From: Pasteurella sp049941595
GTDB taxonomy: Bacteria; Pseudomonadota; Gammaproteobacteria; Enterobacterales; Pasteurellaceae
NCBI GenBank assembly: GCA_049941595.1
Contig: JBNFNA010000003.1
Span: forward strand, 1-64,000
Direction of reading: 5' to 3'
Length of the DNA stretch: 64,000 bases
Below the pieces are notes generated by a model. That model was not told where the DNA came from, searched no databases, and saw only the letters and a list, made by a program, of their open reading frames with translations. Of the stretch, positions 45,607 to 53,850 are shown piece by piece. Positions within the stretch are counted from its first letter, which is position 1; every line of letters begins with the position of its first letter. The position numbers and the translations under genes are program-made.

Positions 45607-47505
45607 ATGACAAATAATTATTCAGCGAATGAAATAACCGTTTTAAAAGATCTTGAACCCGTCCAACTCCGTCCGGGAATGTACACCGACACCACTCGCC
45701 CAAACCATTTAGGTCAAGAAGTTATCGATAACAGTGTGGATGAAGCATTAGCTGGGCACGCTACCAAAATCGAAGTGATTTTACATAAAGATCAATCACT
45801 TGAGGTCATTGATAATGGTCGTGGTATGCCTGTGGACATTCACCCTATCGAAAAAGTGTCTGGTGTAGAGGTGATCCTCACCAAATTACACGCGGGCGGT
45901 AAATTCTCCAATAAAAACTATGAGTTTTCTGGTGGTTTACACGGTGTGGGGATCTCGGTAGTCAACGCATTGTCGGAACGTGTCGATGTTACGGTAAAAC
46001 GCAATGGTGAAGTGCATAAAATTGCTTTTGAAAACGGTGTTAAAGTTGAGGAATTAGAAGTTATCGGCACTTGTGGGCGTCGCACCACAGGTACAACCGT
46101 TCGTTTTAAACCAAACCCAAAATATTTTGATAGTGATAAATTCTCGGTTTCTCGCTTACGCCATTTATTACGTGCCAAAGCAGTGCTTTGCTCTGGCTTA
46201 GAAATCAAATTCATCGATAAAGTCAACAACACTGAAGATGTTTGGTTATATGAAGACGGTTTATCTGACTATTTAAGCGAAGCCGTAAATGGTTTACTGA
46301 CCTTACCTGAGAAGCCTTTTATTGGTGATTTTAAAGGGGATAAAGAAGCTGTGAGCTGGGCATTATTATGGTTGCCTGAAGGTGGAGAATTATTAGGTGA
46401 AAGCTATGTCAACTTGATCCCAACTATTCAAGGCGGTACACACGTCAACGGACTACGCCAAGGCTTACTTGATGCAACGCGTGAATTTTGTGAATTTCGC
46501 AATCTTCTGCCACGTGGTGTCAAATTAACAGCTGACGATATTTGGGAACGCTGTGCTTATGTGCTTTCAGTGAAAATGCAAGATCCACAATTTGCAGGGC
46601 AAACCAAAGAGCGTCTATCTTCTCGTCAAAGTGCGGTCTTTGTGAGTGGCGTTGTGAAAGATGCCTTTAGTTTATGGCTAAACCAAAACGTACAGCAAGC
46701 AGAACAATTAGCTGAAATGGCGATTAGCTCAGCGCAACGCCGTTTACGTGCATCGAAAAAAGTGGTGCGCAAAAAATTAGTCAGTGGCCCTGCTCTACCA
46801 GGTAAGCTTGCCGATTGTAGCCAACAAGATTTAGAAAAAACCGAATTATTCCTCGTGGAAGGCGACTCTGCGGGTGGTTCAGCAAAACAAGCACGAGATC
46901 GTGAATATCAAGCGATTTTGCCTTTACGCGGTAAAATTTTAAATACTTGGGAAGTCTCATCTGAACAAGTCTTATCTTCAACAGAAATTCACGATATTGC
47001 AGTGGCATTAGGGATTGACCCAGACAACGACGATCTTTCGCAATTACGTTACGGTAAAGTGTGTATCCTTGCCGATGCGGACTCTGACGGTTTACACATC
47101 GCAACGCTATTATGTGCATTATTCCTCCGCCATTTCCCAAAACTAGTACAAGACGGACACGTTTATGTTGCAATGCCACCACTCTACCGCATTGACTTAG
47201 GCAAAGAGGTTTTCTATGCCTTAGATGAGGGCGAAAAAGAAGCTATTTTAGACCGTTTGAAAAACAAAAAAGGCAAACCAAACGTTCAGCGTTTTAAAGG
47301 CTTAGGTGAAATGAACCCAATCCAATTACGTGAAACCACAATGGATCCAAACACCCGCCGTTTAGTCCAACTCACTTATAACAAAGAAGAAGACAATGGC
47401 GCTGAAACCTTAGAATTAATGGATATGCTACTCGCTAAAAAACGCTCTGAAGATCGCAAAAACTGGCTACAAACCAAAGGCGATCAGGTGGATTTGGCAG
47501 TCTAA
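45607..47505 (+). CDS. parE: DNA topoisomerase IV subunit B
   Basis: 632 residues. It supplies the ATPase and TOPRIM parts of topoisomerase IV, which decatenates daughter chromosomes. The GHKL ATP site (EVIDNSVDEALAG, DNGRGMPVDIH, GGLHGVGISVVNAL) and TOPRIM segments (LVEGDSAGGSAKQARDR, LADADSDG) are intact. An uptake signal lies near 46626. parC, normally the next gene, is displaced by 3.8 kb through a restriction-modification insert. No good ribosome site precedes the ATG. Confidence 0.96.
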   Translation: MTNNYSANEITVLKDLEPVQLRPGMYTDTTRPNHLGQEVIDNSVDEALAGHATKIEVILHKDQSLEVIDNGRGMPVDIHPIEKVSGVEVILTKLHAGGKFSNKNYEFSGGLHGVGISVVNALSERVDVTVKRNGEVHKIAFENGVKVEELEVIGTCGRRTTGTTVRFKPNPKYFDSDKFSVSRLRHLLRAKAVLCSGLEIKFIDKVNNTEDVWLYEDGLSDYLSEAVNGLLTLPEKPFIGDFKGDKEAVSWALLWLPEGGELLGESYVNLIPTIQGGTHVNGLRQGLLDATREFCEFRNLLPRGVKLTADDIWERCAYVLSVKMQDPQFAGQTKERLSSRQSAVFVSGVVKDAFSLWLNQNVQQAEQLAEMAISSAQRRLRASKKVVRKKLVSGPALPGKLADCSQQDLEKTELFLVEGDSAGGSAKQARDREYQAILPLRGKILNTWEVSSEQVLSSTEIHDIAVALGIDPDNDDLSQLRYGKVCILADADSDGLHIATLLCALFLRHFPKLVQDGHVYVAMPPLYRIDLGKEVFYALDEGEKEAILDRLKNKKGKPNVQRFKGLGEMNPIQLRETTMDPNTRRLVQLTYNKEEDNGAETLELMDMLLAKKRSEDRKNWLQTKGDQVDLAV

Positions 47506-47529
47506 TATATTGATAAAAAAGAGAAAATA

Positions 47530-50500
47530 ATGATCACAAAAAATAATTTCAAACAACTCCTAACACATTTAGACTTTGCAGAACATCACAAGACATTCAC
47601 AAAAAATATTCACGGGTATGAATTAAAGGTTGATTTTCAGGCGGAAAAATTAGTTTATCCAGAGGGGCTTACCGCCCATCGTGATACCACCAAAAACTTT
47701 TCACAGCCTGAAAATTTTGTGGTGTTTGAATGCGTTCATAATTTACTACAAAGCGGTTACAAGCCTGAACATTTTGTTTTAGAGCAAGGTATGCCAGGCG
47801 GACACGGTATGACGGGCGGTTTTTGCGATATTATTGTGCAAGATAACGACAAAAAGCCTTATTTGCTGATTGAATGTAAAAACGCCGATGACGGAAAAAG
47901 CCGAGAGTTCTCTAAGGCTTGGAACAAAATGCTGAAAGACGGCGGGCAACTTTTTAACTATTACAACAGCTACCGCCAAGCCCAGTGGATTTGCCTTTAT
48001 ACCGCCGATTTTGATGAACAAACGCAAAAACACACGCCTTTGTATCACCTTATTTCAATGCAAGATAATGAAGAATATCTGCAAACCAACAGCCATTTCC
48101 GCAGTTTTAAAGAAGTTTCTGATGCAAATAGCGGAAAAGAAGAATTTTTCAAGGTGTGGAAAGAAACCTATCAGTGCGACTTTATTTCACACAATCTTTT
48201 TGAAAGCCAAGTGTTTAAAGTGGGCAACCGTCCTTTTGGGGTTGAGGATTTACAAACCGTTGATAATGAGACTATTCAGAAAAAATATCACCAATTTGCC
48301 ACCATTATGCGTCAACACAATGTGTCAGGGCGTGAAAATGCCTTTGATAAATTGGTCAATCTCTTTCTTTGCAAAGTGGTTGATGAAAACAAAAATCCCA
48401 ACAATTTAAAAGTGTATTGGCGTGGTGCAGCATCGGACGATCATTTCAGCCTGCAAGACCGCTTGCAAAAACTCTACAAAGTGGGAATGTTTGATTTCTT
48501 AGGCGAAGATGTGACCTACATTGAAGAAAGCGAAATTGAAAACGCCTTTAAATTCTTTAAAAACAAAAAAGACGAAACCAAAAAGACGATTTTGGATTAT
48601 TTCAAACAGCTGAAATTTTATTCCAACAACGCTTTTGCGTTTCTTGATGTGCATAACGAAAATCTATTTTTGCAAAACGCCATTATTCTTAAAGAAGTGG
48701 TGCAAATGTTGCAAGACATCAAACTCAAAAACGAAGATGAACAACATCAATTTTTAGGGGATTTGTTTGAGGGTTTTCTCGACCAAGGTGTAAAACAATC
48801 CGAAGGGCAATTTTTCACGCCGATGCCGATTGTGAAATTCCTGATTTCGGCGTTACCCTTAACACAAATTTTAGAAAATGACGCCACGCCAAAAGTGATT
48901 GATTATGCCTGTGGTGCAGGGCATTTCTTGACCGAATATGCCAGTCAAATCAAGGGCATTATTGGGAATGCAGATAAAGAAAAACTAAAAAGCCATTATG
49001 AAAATATTTACGGTGTCGAAAAAGAATATCGCCTTTCCAAAGTGGCAAAAGTGTCGGCTTTTATGTATGGTCAAGACCAAATCAATATTATTTACGCCGA
49101 TGCCTTAGCTCAACATCCACGTATTAAACACAATGATTTTTCGGTATTAGTTGCCAATCCACCTTACAGTGTAAAAGGATTTTTAGCGACCTTGTCTGAC
49201 GAAGACAAACAATCCTTTGAGTTATACGACAATATTTCCGAAGACACCTTTAATTCCATTGAAACCTTTTTTATTGAAAAAGCCAAGCAATTATTAAAAA
49301 CCAATGGCGTGGCGGCAATTATTCTGCCTTCGTCTATTTTGACCAATGGTAATATTTACATTAAATGCCGTGAAATTATTCTCAAATATTTTGATATTGT
49401 GGCGATTGCCGAATTTGGTTCAGGCACTTTTGGTAAAACAGGAACGAATACCGCCACTTTATTTTTACGCCGAAAAGACCAAAAACCTAATATTGCCGAA
49501 CATTACAAAAACCGTGTCACCGATTGGTTTAAAGGGGATTTTTCCCCTGAAATCGCCCAAACCTTTGCCGATGAACATTTGTTGCAACAATATTGTAATC
49601 ATTGCGGATTAGATTTTGCCGAGTATAAAAAATGCTTGCAAGGGCAAGAAAGCCGCATTTTTGAAAGCGAAATGTTTACGGAGTACAAAAAGGAATTTGA
49701 CAACAGCACTGACACCAAAAATCTGAAAAAGAAAACCACGTTTAAGAAACTCAGTGCTGATGAGCAAAATGAGATATTACAAACTAAGCTATTGAAACTC
49801 ATCAAAGAAAAAGAAGCAGAAAAGGTCTATTTTTATTTATTGGCACAAAGCAATAAAACCGATGTGCTGATTGTTAAAAGCCCTGCCGATAATAAAGCAA
49901 TGAAAACCTTTTTTGGCTATGAATGGAGCAGTGCGAAAGGAAACGAAGGGATTAAATATTTGGGGGCAACGGTTAATGATGATGAAGAAAGTATTAACCG
50001 CAACCAAGGGATTTACCAAATCCAAACCCCACTTTTTAACCCAAACAATCTAAGTGATGAGAACAAAATAAACAGCTATATCCGTAAGCATTTTATGGGT
50101 GAGAATGTCGCTATTTCGGAAGAAAATAAAGCCTTTGTCAGCCTATTGCCCCTTGTGGATATGCTTGATTTTTCACGTACTGCCTTTGATAAGGCATTGC
50201 GTACCAGCGTCCAGAAAAAGAGTGAGGTGAAAAGTAAGTATCCGTTATTTAGACTTGGTGAAGTTTGCAGCGTATTGATTGGAGGTACACCTTCAAGGGC
50301 GGTTGGAGAATATTTTGGTGGAGAGCATTTATGGGTTTCTATCTCCGAAATGAAAGGAGAGGTAATTACAAGTACTAAAGAAAAGATAACTGATTTAGGT
50401 GTAAAAAATTCTAACGTCAAACTTATTCCAAAAGGCACAACCTTACTGAGCTTTAAGTTGAGTATCGGAAAAACAGCAATAGCAGGAGTAGATTTATATA

Positions 50501-50835
50501 CAAATGAGGCAATAGCGGGATTAATTCCGCTAGATAAAAAACAAATATATGATGCCTATTTATTTCATTTGTTTAATGGAAAAATGATTGATTTAGAAAA
50601 TGTCGGGAATAAAGCGTTTGGAAAAAGTTTAAACAGCACTTATTTAAAAGAAGAAGTTAAAATCCCACTTCCCCCACTCGATATTCAGCAACAAATCGTT
50701 GCCGAATGTGAAAAAATCGATGAAGAATACGAAAACAGCCGTATGTCGATTGAAGAGTATAGAGGCAAAATAGCCCAAATTTTCCACAATCTTGAAGTGT
50801 TGGAAAAATCTGCCGAGGGGGGTAAAACTATTTAA
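47530..50835 (+). CDS. Single-chain restriction-modification protein, type IIG/IIB-like (R-M plus first recognition domain)
   Basis: 1,101 residues. The N-terminal nuclease domain has a PD-(D/E)xK site: D100 (GGFCDII), E115 and K117 (IECK), as in HsdR-type N-termini. A helical linker leads to a gamma-class N6-adenine methylase with motif I DYACGAGHF (458-466) and motif IV NPPY (543-546). A type I-like target recognition domain begins near 904 (FRLGEVCSVLIGGTP) and ends in the conserved helix PPLDIQQQIVAE. The order R-M-S resembles AloI/PpiI/TstI-type enzymes that cut on both sides of a bipartite site, but those have two recognition domains in one chain. Here the frame ends just after a run of six G at 50817-50822, before the second domain. 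It lies 24 bases after parE. Confidence 0.88.
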   Translation: MITKNNFKQLLTHLDFAEHHKTFTKNIHGYELKVDFQAEKLVYPEGLTAHRDTTKNFSQPENFVVFECVHNLLQSGYKPEHFVLEQGMPGGHGMTGGFCDIIVQDNDKKPYLLIECKNADDGKSREFSKAWNKMLKDGGQLFNYYNSYRQAQWICLYTADFDEQTQKHTPLYHLISMQDNEEYLQTNSHFRSFKEVSDANSGKEEFFKVWKETYQCDFISHNLFESQVFKVGNRPFGVEDLQTVDNETIQKKYHQFATIMRQHNVSGRENAFDKLVNLFLCKVVDENKNPNNLKVYWRGAASDDHFSLQDRLQKLYKVGMFDFLGEDVTYIEESEIENAFKFFKNKKDETKKTILDYFKQLKFYSNNAFAFLDVHNENLFLQNAIILKEVVQMLQDIKLKNEDEQHQFLGDLFEGFLDQGVKQSEGQFFTPMPIVKFLISALPLTQILENDATPKVIDYACGAGHFLTEYASQIKGIIGNADKEKLKSHYENIYGVEKEYRLSKVAKVSAFMYGQDQINIIYADALAQHPRIKHNDFSVLVANPPYSVKGFLATLSDEDKQSFELYDNISEDTFNSIETFFIEKAKQLLKTNGVAAIILPSSILTNGNIYIKCREIILKYFDIVAIAEFGSGTFGKTGTNTATLFLRRKDQKPNIAEHYKNRVTDWFKGDFSPEIAQTFADEHLLQQYCNHCGLDFAEYKKCLQGQESRIFESEMFTEYKKEFDNSTDTKNLKKKTTFKKLSADEQNEILQTKLLKLIKEKEAEKVYFYLLAQSNKTDVLIVKSPADNKAMKTFFGYEWSSAKGNEGIKYLGATVNDDEESINRNQGIYQIQTPLFNPNNLSDENKINSYIRKHFMGENVAISEENKAFVSLLPLVDMLDFSRTAFDKALRTSVQKKSEVKSKYPLFRLGEVCSVLIGGTPSRAVGEYFGGEHLWVSISEMKGEVITSTKEKITDLGVKNSNVKLIPKGTTLLSFKLSIGKTAIAGVDLYTNEAIAGLIPLDKKQIYDAYLFHLFNGKMIDLENVGNKAFGKSLNSTYLKEEVKIPLPPLDIQQQIVAECEKIDEEYENSRMSIEEYRGKIAQIFHNLEVLEKSAEGGKTI

Positions 50836-51370
50836 AATCAATGAGTTATGTTCAGTTAGAGGTGAGATTATTGCTCCTCAAATACAGCAAGGGGAAGTTA
50901 ATTATATAGGGCTGGAAAATATCGAAAGTGAGACTGGTAAAATTACAGGAAGCATTAAAACAGAATATCAGTTAATAAAAAGTGCTAAAAATGTCTTTTA
51001 TAAGGATGATATTTTGTATGGTAAGTTACGTCCAAACTTAAATAAAGTTTATTATTCTGAAATGGGAGGTGTTTGTTCCACAGATATTTTAGTGTTAGTG
51101 ACTAATAATTCTATTATGAACAAACTATTTTACTATCATCTGATAAGTAAAGTATTTAATGATAAAGTATTAAAAACGGTATCTGGACAACAATTACCAA
51201 GAACTTCTTGGGAAAAAATGGGATCTATTAAAGTCCCTGTTCCCCCACTAGCCAAACAACAAGAAATTGTTGCCGAAATTGAGGGGTATGAGGCAGAAAT
51301 TTTGCAATTAGAAAAAACAATGCAACAAAATGCAGCGAAGAAAAAAGCGATTTTGCAACGTTTTTTATAA
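50792..51370 (+). pseudogene. Second target-recognition domain of the restriction-modification gene, out of frame
   Basis: An open frame of about 190 codons in the +1 frame relative to the upstream gene. It encodes a type I-like recognition domain (from about KLFKINELCSVRGE, through YKDDILYGKLRPNLNK and GGVCSTDIL) and a C-terminal helix (VPPLAKQQEIVAE) that repeats the one at the end of the upstream frame. Its only possible start is a TTG at 50792 without a ribosome site, so it is probably expressed only as a fusion, after a one-base loss or two-base gain in the G run. The fused protein would be about 1,280 residues. It could be phase-off rather than dead. Confidence 0.8.
50817..50822 (+). 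repeat. G6 tract at the frame break of the restriction-modification gene
   Basis: Six consecutive G lie in the overlap of the two frames. Five or eight G would join them in one frame; six or seven would not. Homopolymeric G tracts drive phase variation in other bacteria, but six is short, so the switching rate may be low. Confidence 0.75.
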
Positions 51371-51424
51371 CCTGCCAAAGCATCCACTGAAATGCCATTA
51401 ACAACCCAATAATTATGTAACTAA

Positions 51425-51443
51425 GGACACAAGCATTGTGTCC
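51425..51443 (+). repeat. Small palindrome between the restriction-modification insert and parC
   Basis: GGACACAA / TTGTGTCC perfect 8-bp inverted repeat with a GCA loop, flanked by CTAA and CTAC. There is no T run, so it is not a good terminator. It resembles short palindromic REP-like units and may mark the border of the insert. Confidence 0.5.
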
Positions 51444-51472
51444 CTACAACTATTTGAAACAAAAACAACACT

Positions 51473-53734
51473 ATGAACACAATCAACTACGAAGGCATTG
51501 AACAAACCCCATTACGCGAGTTCACTGAAAAAGCCTATCTCAACTATTCAATGTACGTCATTATGGATCGTGCATTGCCTTTTATTGGCGACGGGTTAAA
51601 ACCAGTACAGCGTCGCATTATTTATGCAATGTCAGAATTAGGCTTAAATGCCACCGCAAAATACAAGAAATCGGCCCGCACTGTGGGGGATGTATTAGGT
51701 AAATTCCACCCACACGGTGACTCGGCTTGCTATGAAGCAATGGTGCTAATGGCACAACCTTTCTCTTATCGTTATCCGTTAGTGGACGGTCAAGGGAACT
51801 GGGGGGCGCCAGATGATCCAAAATCGTTCGCCGCAATGCGTTATACCGAATCTCGTTTATCAAAAATTGCGGAAGTGTTGTTATCGGAATTAGGTCAAGG
51901 CACAGTTGATTATCAACCAAACTTTGATGGCACATTAGCTGAACCCCAATATTTACCAGCACGTTTACCGCATATTTTATTAAATGGTACAACGGGTATC
52001 GCAGTGGGTATGGCGACGGATATTCCACCGCATAACATTAATGAAATTGCCGATGCCGCAGTGATGTTGATTGATAACCCGAAAGCCACATTAGACGACT
52101 TACTCACTGTGGTTCAAGGCCCTGATTATCCAACTGAAGCAGAGATCATTTCATCTAAAGCCGATATCCGTAAGCTGTATGAGCAAGGTCGCGGCTCTGT
52201 GCGTATGCGTGCAGTTTGGAAAAAAGAAGATGGCGAAATTGTGATTACAGCCCTACCACATCAGTCCTCTCCATCAAAAGTGATTGCGCAAATTGCGGAT
52301 CAAATGACGGCGAAAAAACTGCCAATGGTGGAAGATATTCGTGATGAAGCCGATCACGAAAACCCAATCCGTATTGTGATTGTGCCACGTTCTAATCGAG
52401 TCGACTGTGATGCATTAATGGCACATTTATTTGCCACGACAGATTTAGAAAAAAGCTATCGTGTGAATATGAATATGATTGGTTTGGACAATAAACCAGC
52501 AGTAAAAAGCTTAGTTGAAATCCTAACCGAATGGTTACAATTCCGTCGCACAACAGTCATTCGCCGTTTACAACATCGCTTGGATAAAGTGCTGGCTCGC
52601 TTACATATTTTAGACGGTTTGATGATTGCTTATCTCAATATTGATGAAGTGATCCACATCATTCGTAATGAAGATGAACCAAAACAAGTGTTAATGGCAC
52701 GCTTTAATTTAACCGATGAACAGGCAGAAGCAATTCTGAACTTGCGCTTACGTCATTTAGCGAAGTTAGAAGAACACGAATTACAAGCAGAAAAAGATCG
52801 TTTAGAAGAAGAACGTGATAGTTTACAGCTGACTTTGGGTTCTGAACGTCGTTTAAACTCTTTAATCAAAAAAGAAATCCAACAAGATGCGAAAACTTAT
52901 GCAAGCCCTCGTTTATCGCCATTAGTAGAACGTGCGGAAGCTAAAGCAATTTCTGAAAGTGAAATGACACCAGCTGAACCAGTAACCGTGATTTTATCGG
53001 AAATGGGTTGGGTACGCTGTGCGAAAGGCCACGACATTGACGTACAAAATATCAGCTACAAAGCTGGAGACAAATACCTTGCTCACGCTTATGGTAAGAG
53101 CAACCAAGCTGCTGTATTTATTGATAGTACTGGTCGAAGTTATGCACTTGATCCATTAACACTACCTTCTGCACGTTCACAAGGTGAACCATTAACAGGC
53201 AAACTAACCTTACCAGCGGGTGCAAATGTTGAGCAAGTATTAATCGAAACTGAAAATCAACCGTTGCTAATGGCATCTGATGCAGGTTATGGCTTTATTT
53301 GTAAGTTTGAAGATTTAGTTGCACGCAACAAAGCAGGTAAAGCACTAATTTCCTTACCTGAAAATGCCAAAGTGTTGCCTCCATTAAAACTCACAAATGA
53401 AACCGCACTTTTAGCGGCTTTAACTTCTGCTGGCAGAATGTTGATATTCCCTGCCAAAGATTTACCATCACTTGCCAAAGGGAAAGGGAACAAAATTGTC
53501 ACCATCCCAGCAGCAAATGCCAAAGATCGCTCTGAGTTATTAGTGCGTTTACTGTTAATTGAAGAAAACTCGACTTTAGTGTTCCATTCAGGCAAACGCA
53601 AAGTAACGCTCAAACCAGAAGAATTACAAAAATTCCGAGCTGAACGAGGCAGAAAAGGCACTCAATTACCACGTGGATTACACAGCAATGCCGAAATTGA
53701 AGTGATCACACCTGAAATTGAAAGTAACCCATAA
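51473..53734 (+). CDS. parC: DNA topoisomerase IV subunit A
   Basis: 753 residues. This is the DNA-breaking subunit of topoisomerase IV. The active tyrosine is Y124 in AAMRYTES. The quinolone-resistance region HGDSACYEAM has serine 84 and glutamate 88, the susceptible residues. The C-terminal blades are present. An uptake signal lies near 53402. It is separated from parE by the inserted restriction-modification locus, so it may rely on its own promoter in 51371-51472 or on read-through. Confidence 0.96.
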   Translation: MNTINYEGIEQTPLREFTEKAYLNYSMYVIMDRALPFIGDGLKPVQRRIIYAMSELGLNATAKYKKSARTVGDVLGKFHPHGDSACYEAMVLMAQPFSYRYPLVDGQGNWGAPDDPKSFAAMRYTESRLSKIAEVLLSELGQGTVDYQPNFDGTLAEPQYLPARLPHILLNGTTGIAVGMATDIPPHNINEIADAAVMLIDNPKATLDDLLTVVQGPDYPTEAEIISSKADIRKLYEQGRGSVRMRAVWKKEDGEIVITALPHQSSPSKVIAQIADQMTAKKLPMVEDIRDEADHENPIRIVIVPRSNRVDCDALMAHLFATTDLEKSYRVNMNMIGLDNKPAVKSLVEILTEWLQFRRTTVIRRLQHRLDKVLARLHILDGLMIAYLNIDEVIHIIRNEDEPKQVLMARFNLTDEQAEAILNLRLRHLAKLEEHELQAEKDRLEEERDSLQLTLGSERRLNSLIKKEIQQDAKTYASPRLSPLVERAEAKAISESEMTPAEPVTVILSEMGWVRCAKGHDIDVQNISYKAGDKYLAHAYGKSNQAAVFIDSTGRSYALDPLTLPSARSQGEPLTGKLTLPAGANVEQVLIETENQPLLMASDAGYGFICKFEDLVARNKAGKALISLPENAKVLPPLKLTNETALLAALTSAGRMLIFPAKDLPSLAKGKGNKIVTIPAANAKDRSELLVRLLLIEENSTLVFHSGKRKVTLKPEELQKFRAERGRKGTQLPRGLHSNAEIEVITPEIESNP

Positions 53735-53749
53735 AAAGCATCTTTAATA

Positions 53750-53775
53750 AAAGAGTTGGTTTTACCAGCTCTTTT
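53750..53775 (+). terminator. Terminator after parC
   Basis: AAAGAGTTGGT / ACCAGCTCTTT stem with a TTT loop and T run on the plus strand. Confidence 0.85.
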
Positions 53776-53802
53776 TTATCTCTAGACAAAGTTTAGTGAT
53801 AA

Positions 53803-53835
53803 AAAAAGCGGACAGCTTGCAGGCTATCCGCTTTT
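53803..53835 (-). terminator. Terminator after infB
   Basis: AAAAAGCGGA..AGC / GCT..TCCGCTTTT stem with one mismatch, T run on the minus strand, just after the infB stop. Confidence 0.82.
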
Positions 53836-53850
53836 TATTCTTGTTAAGAA

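Noticed and set aside
50792..50794. TTG as an independent start for the second recognition domain
   Set aside because: No ribosome site precedes it and it lies inside the coding end of the upstream frame; expression by frame fusion is more likely.
51556..51760. Quinolone-resistance changes in parC
   Set aside because: Serine 84 and glutamate 88 are the susceptible residues, so no resistance change is visible.
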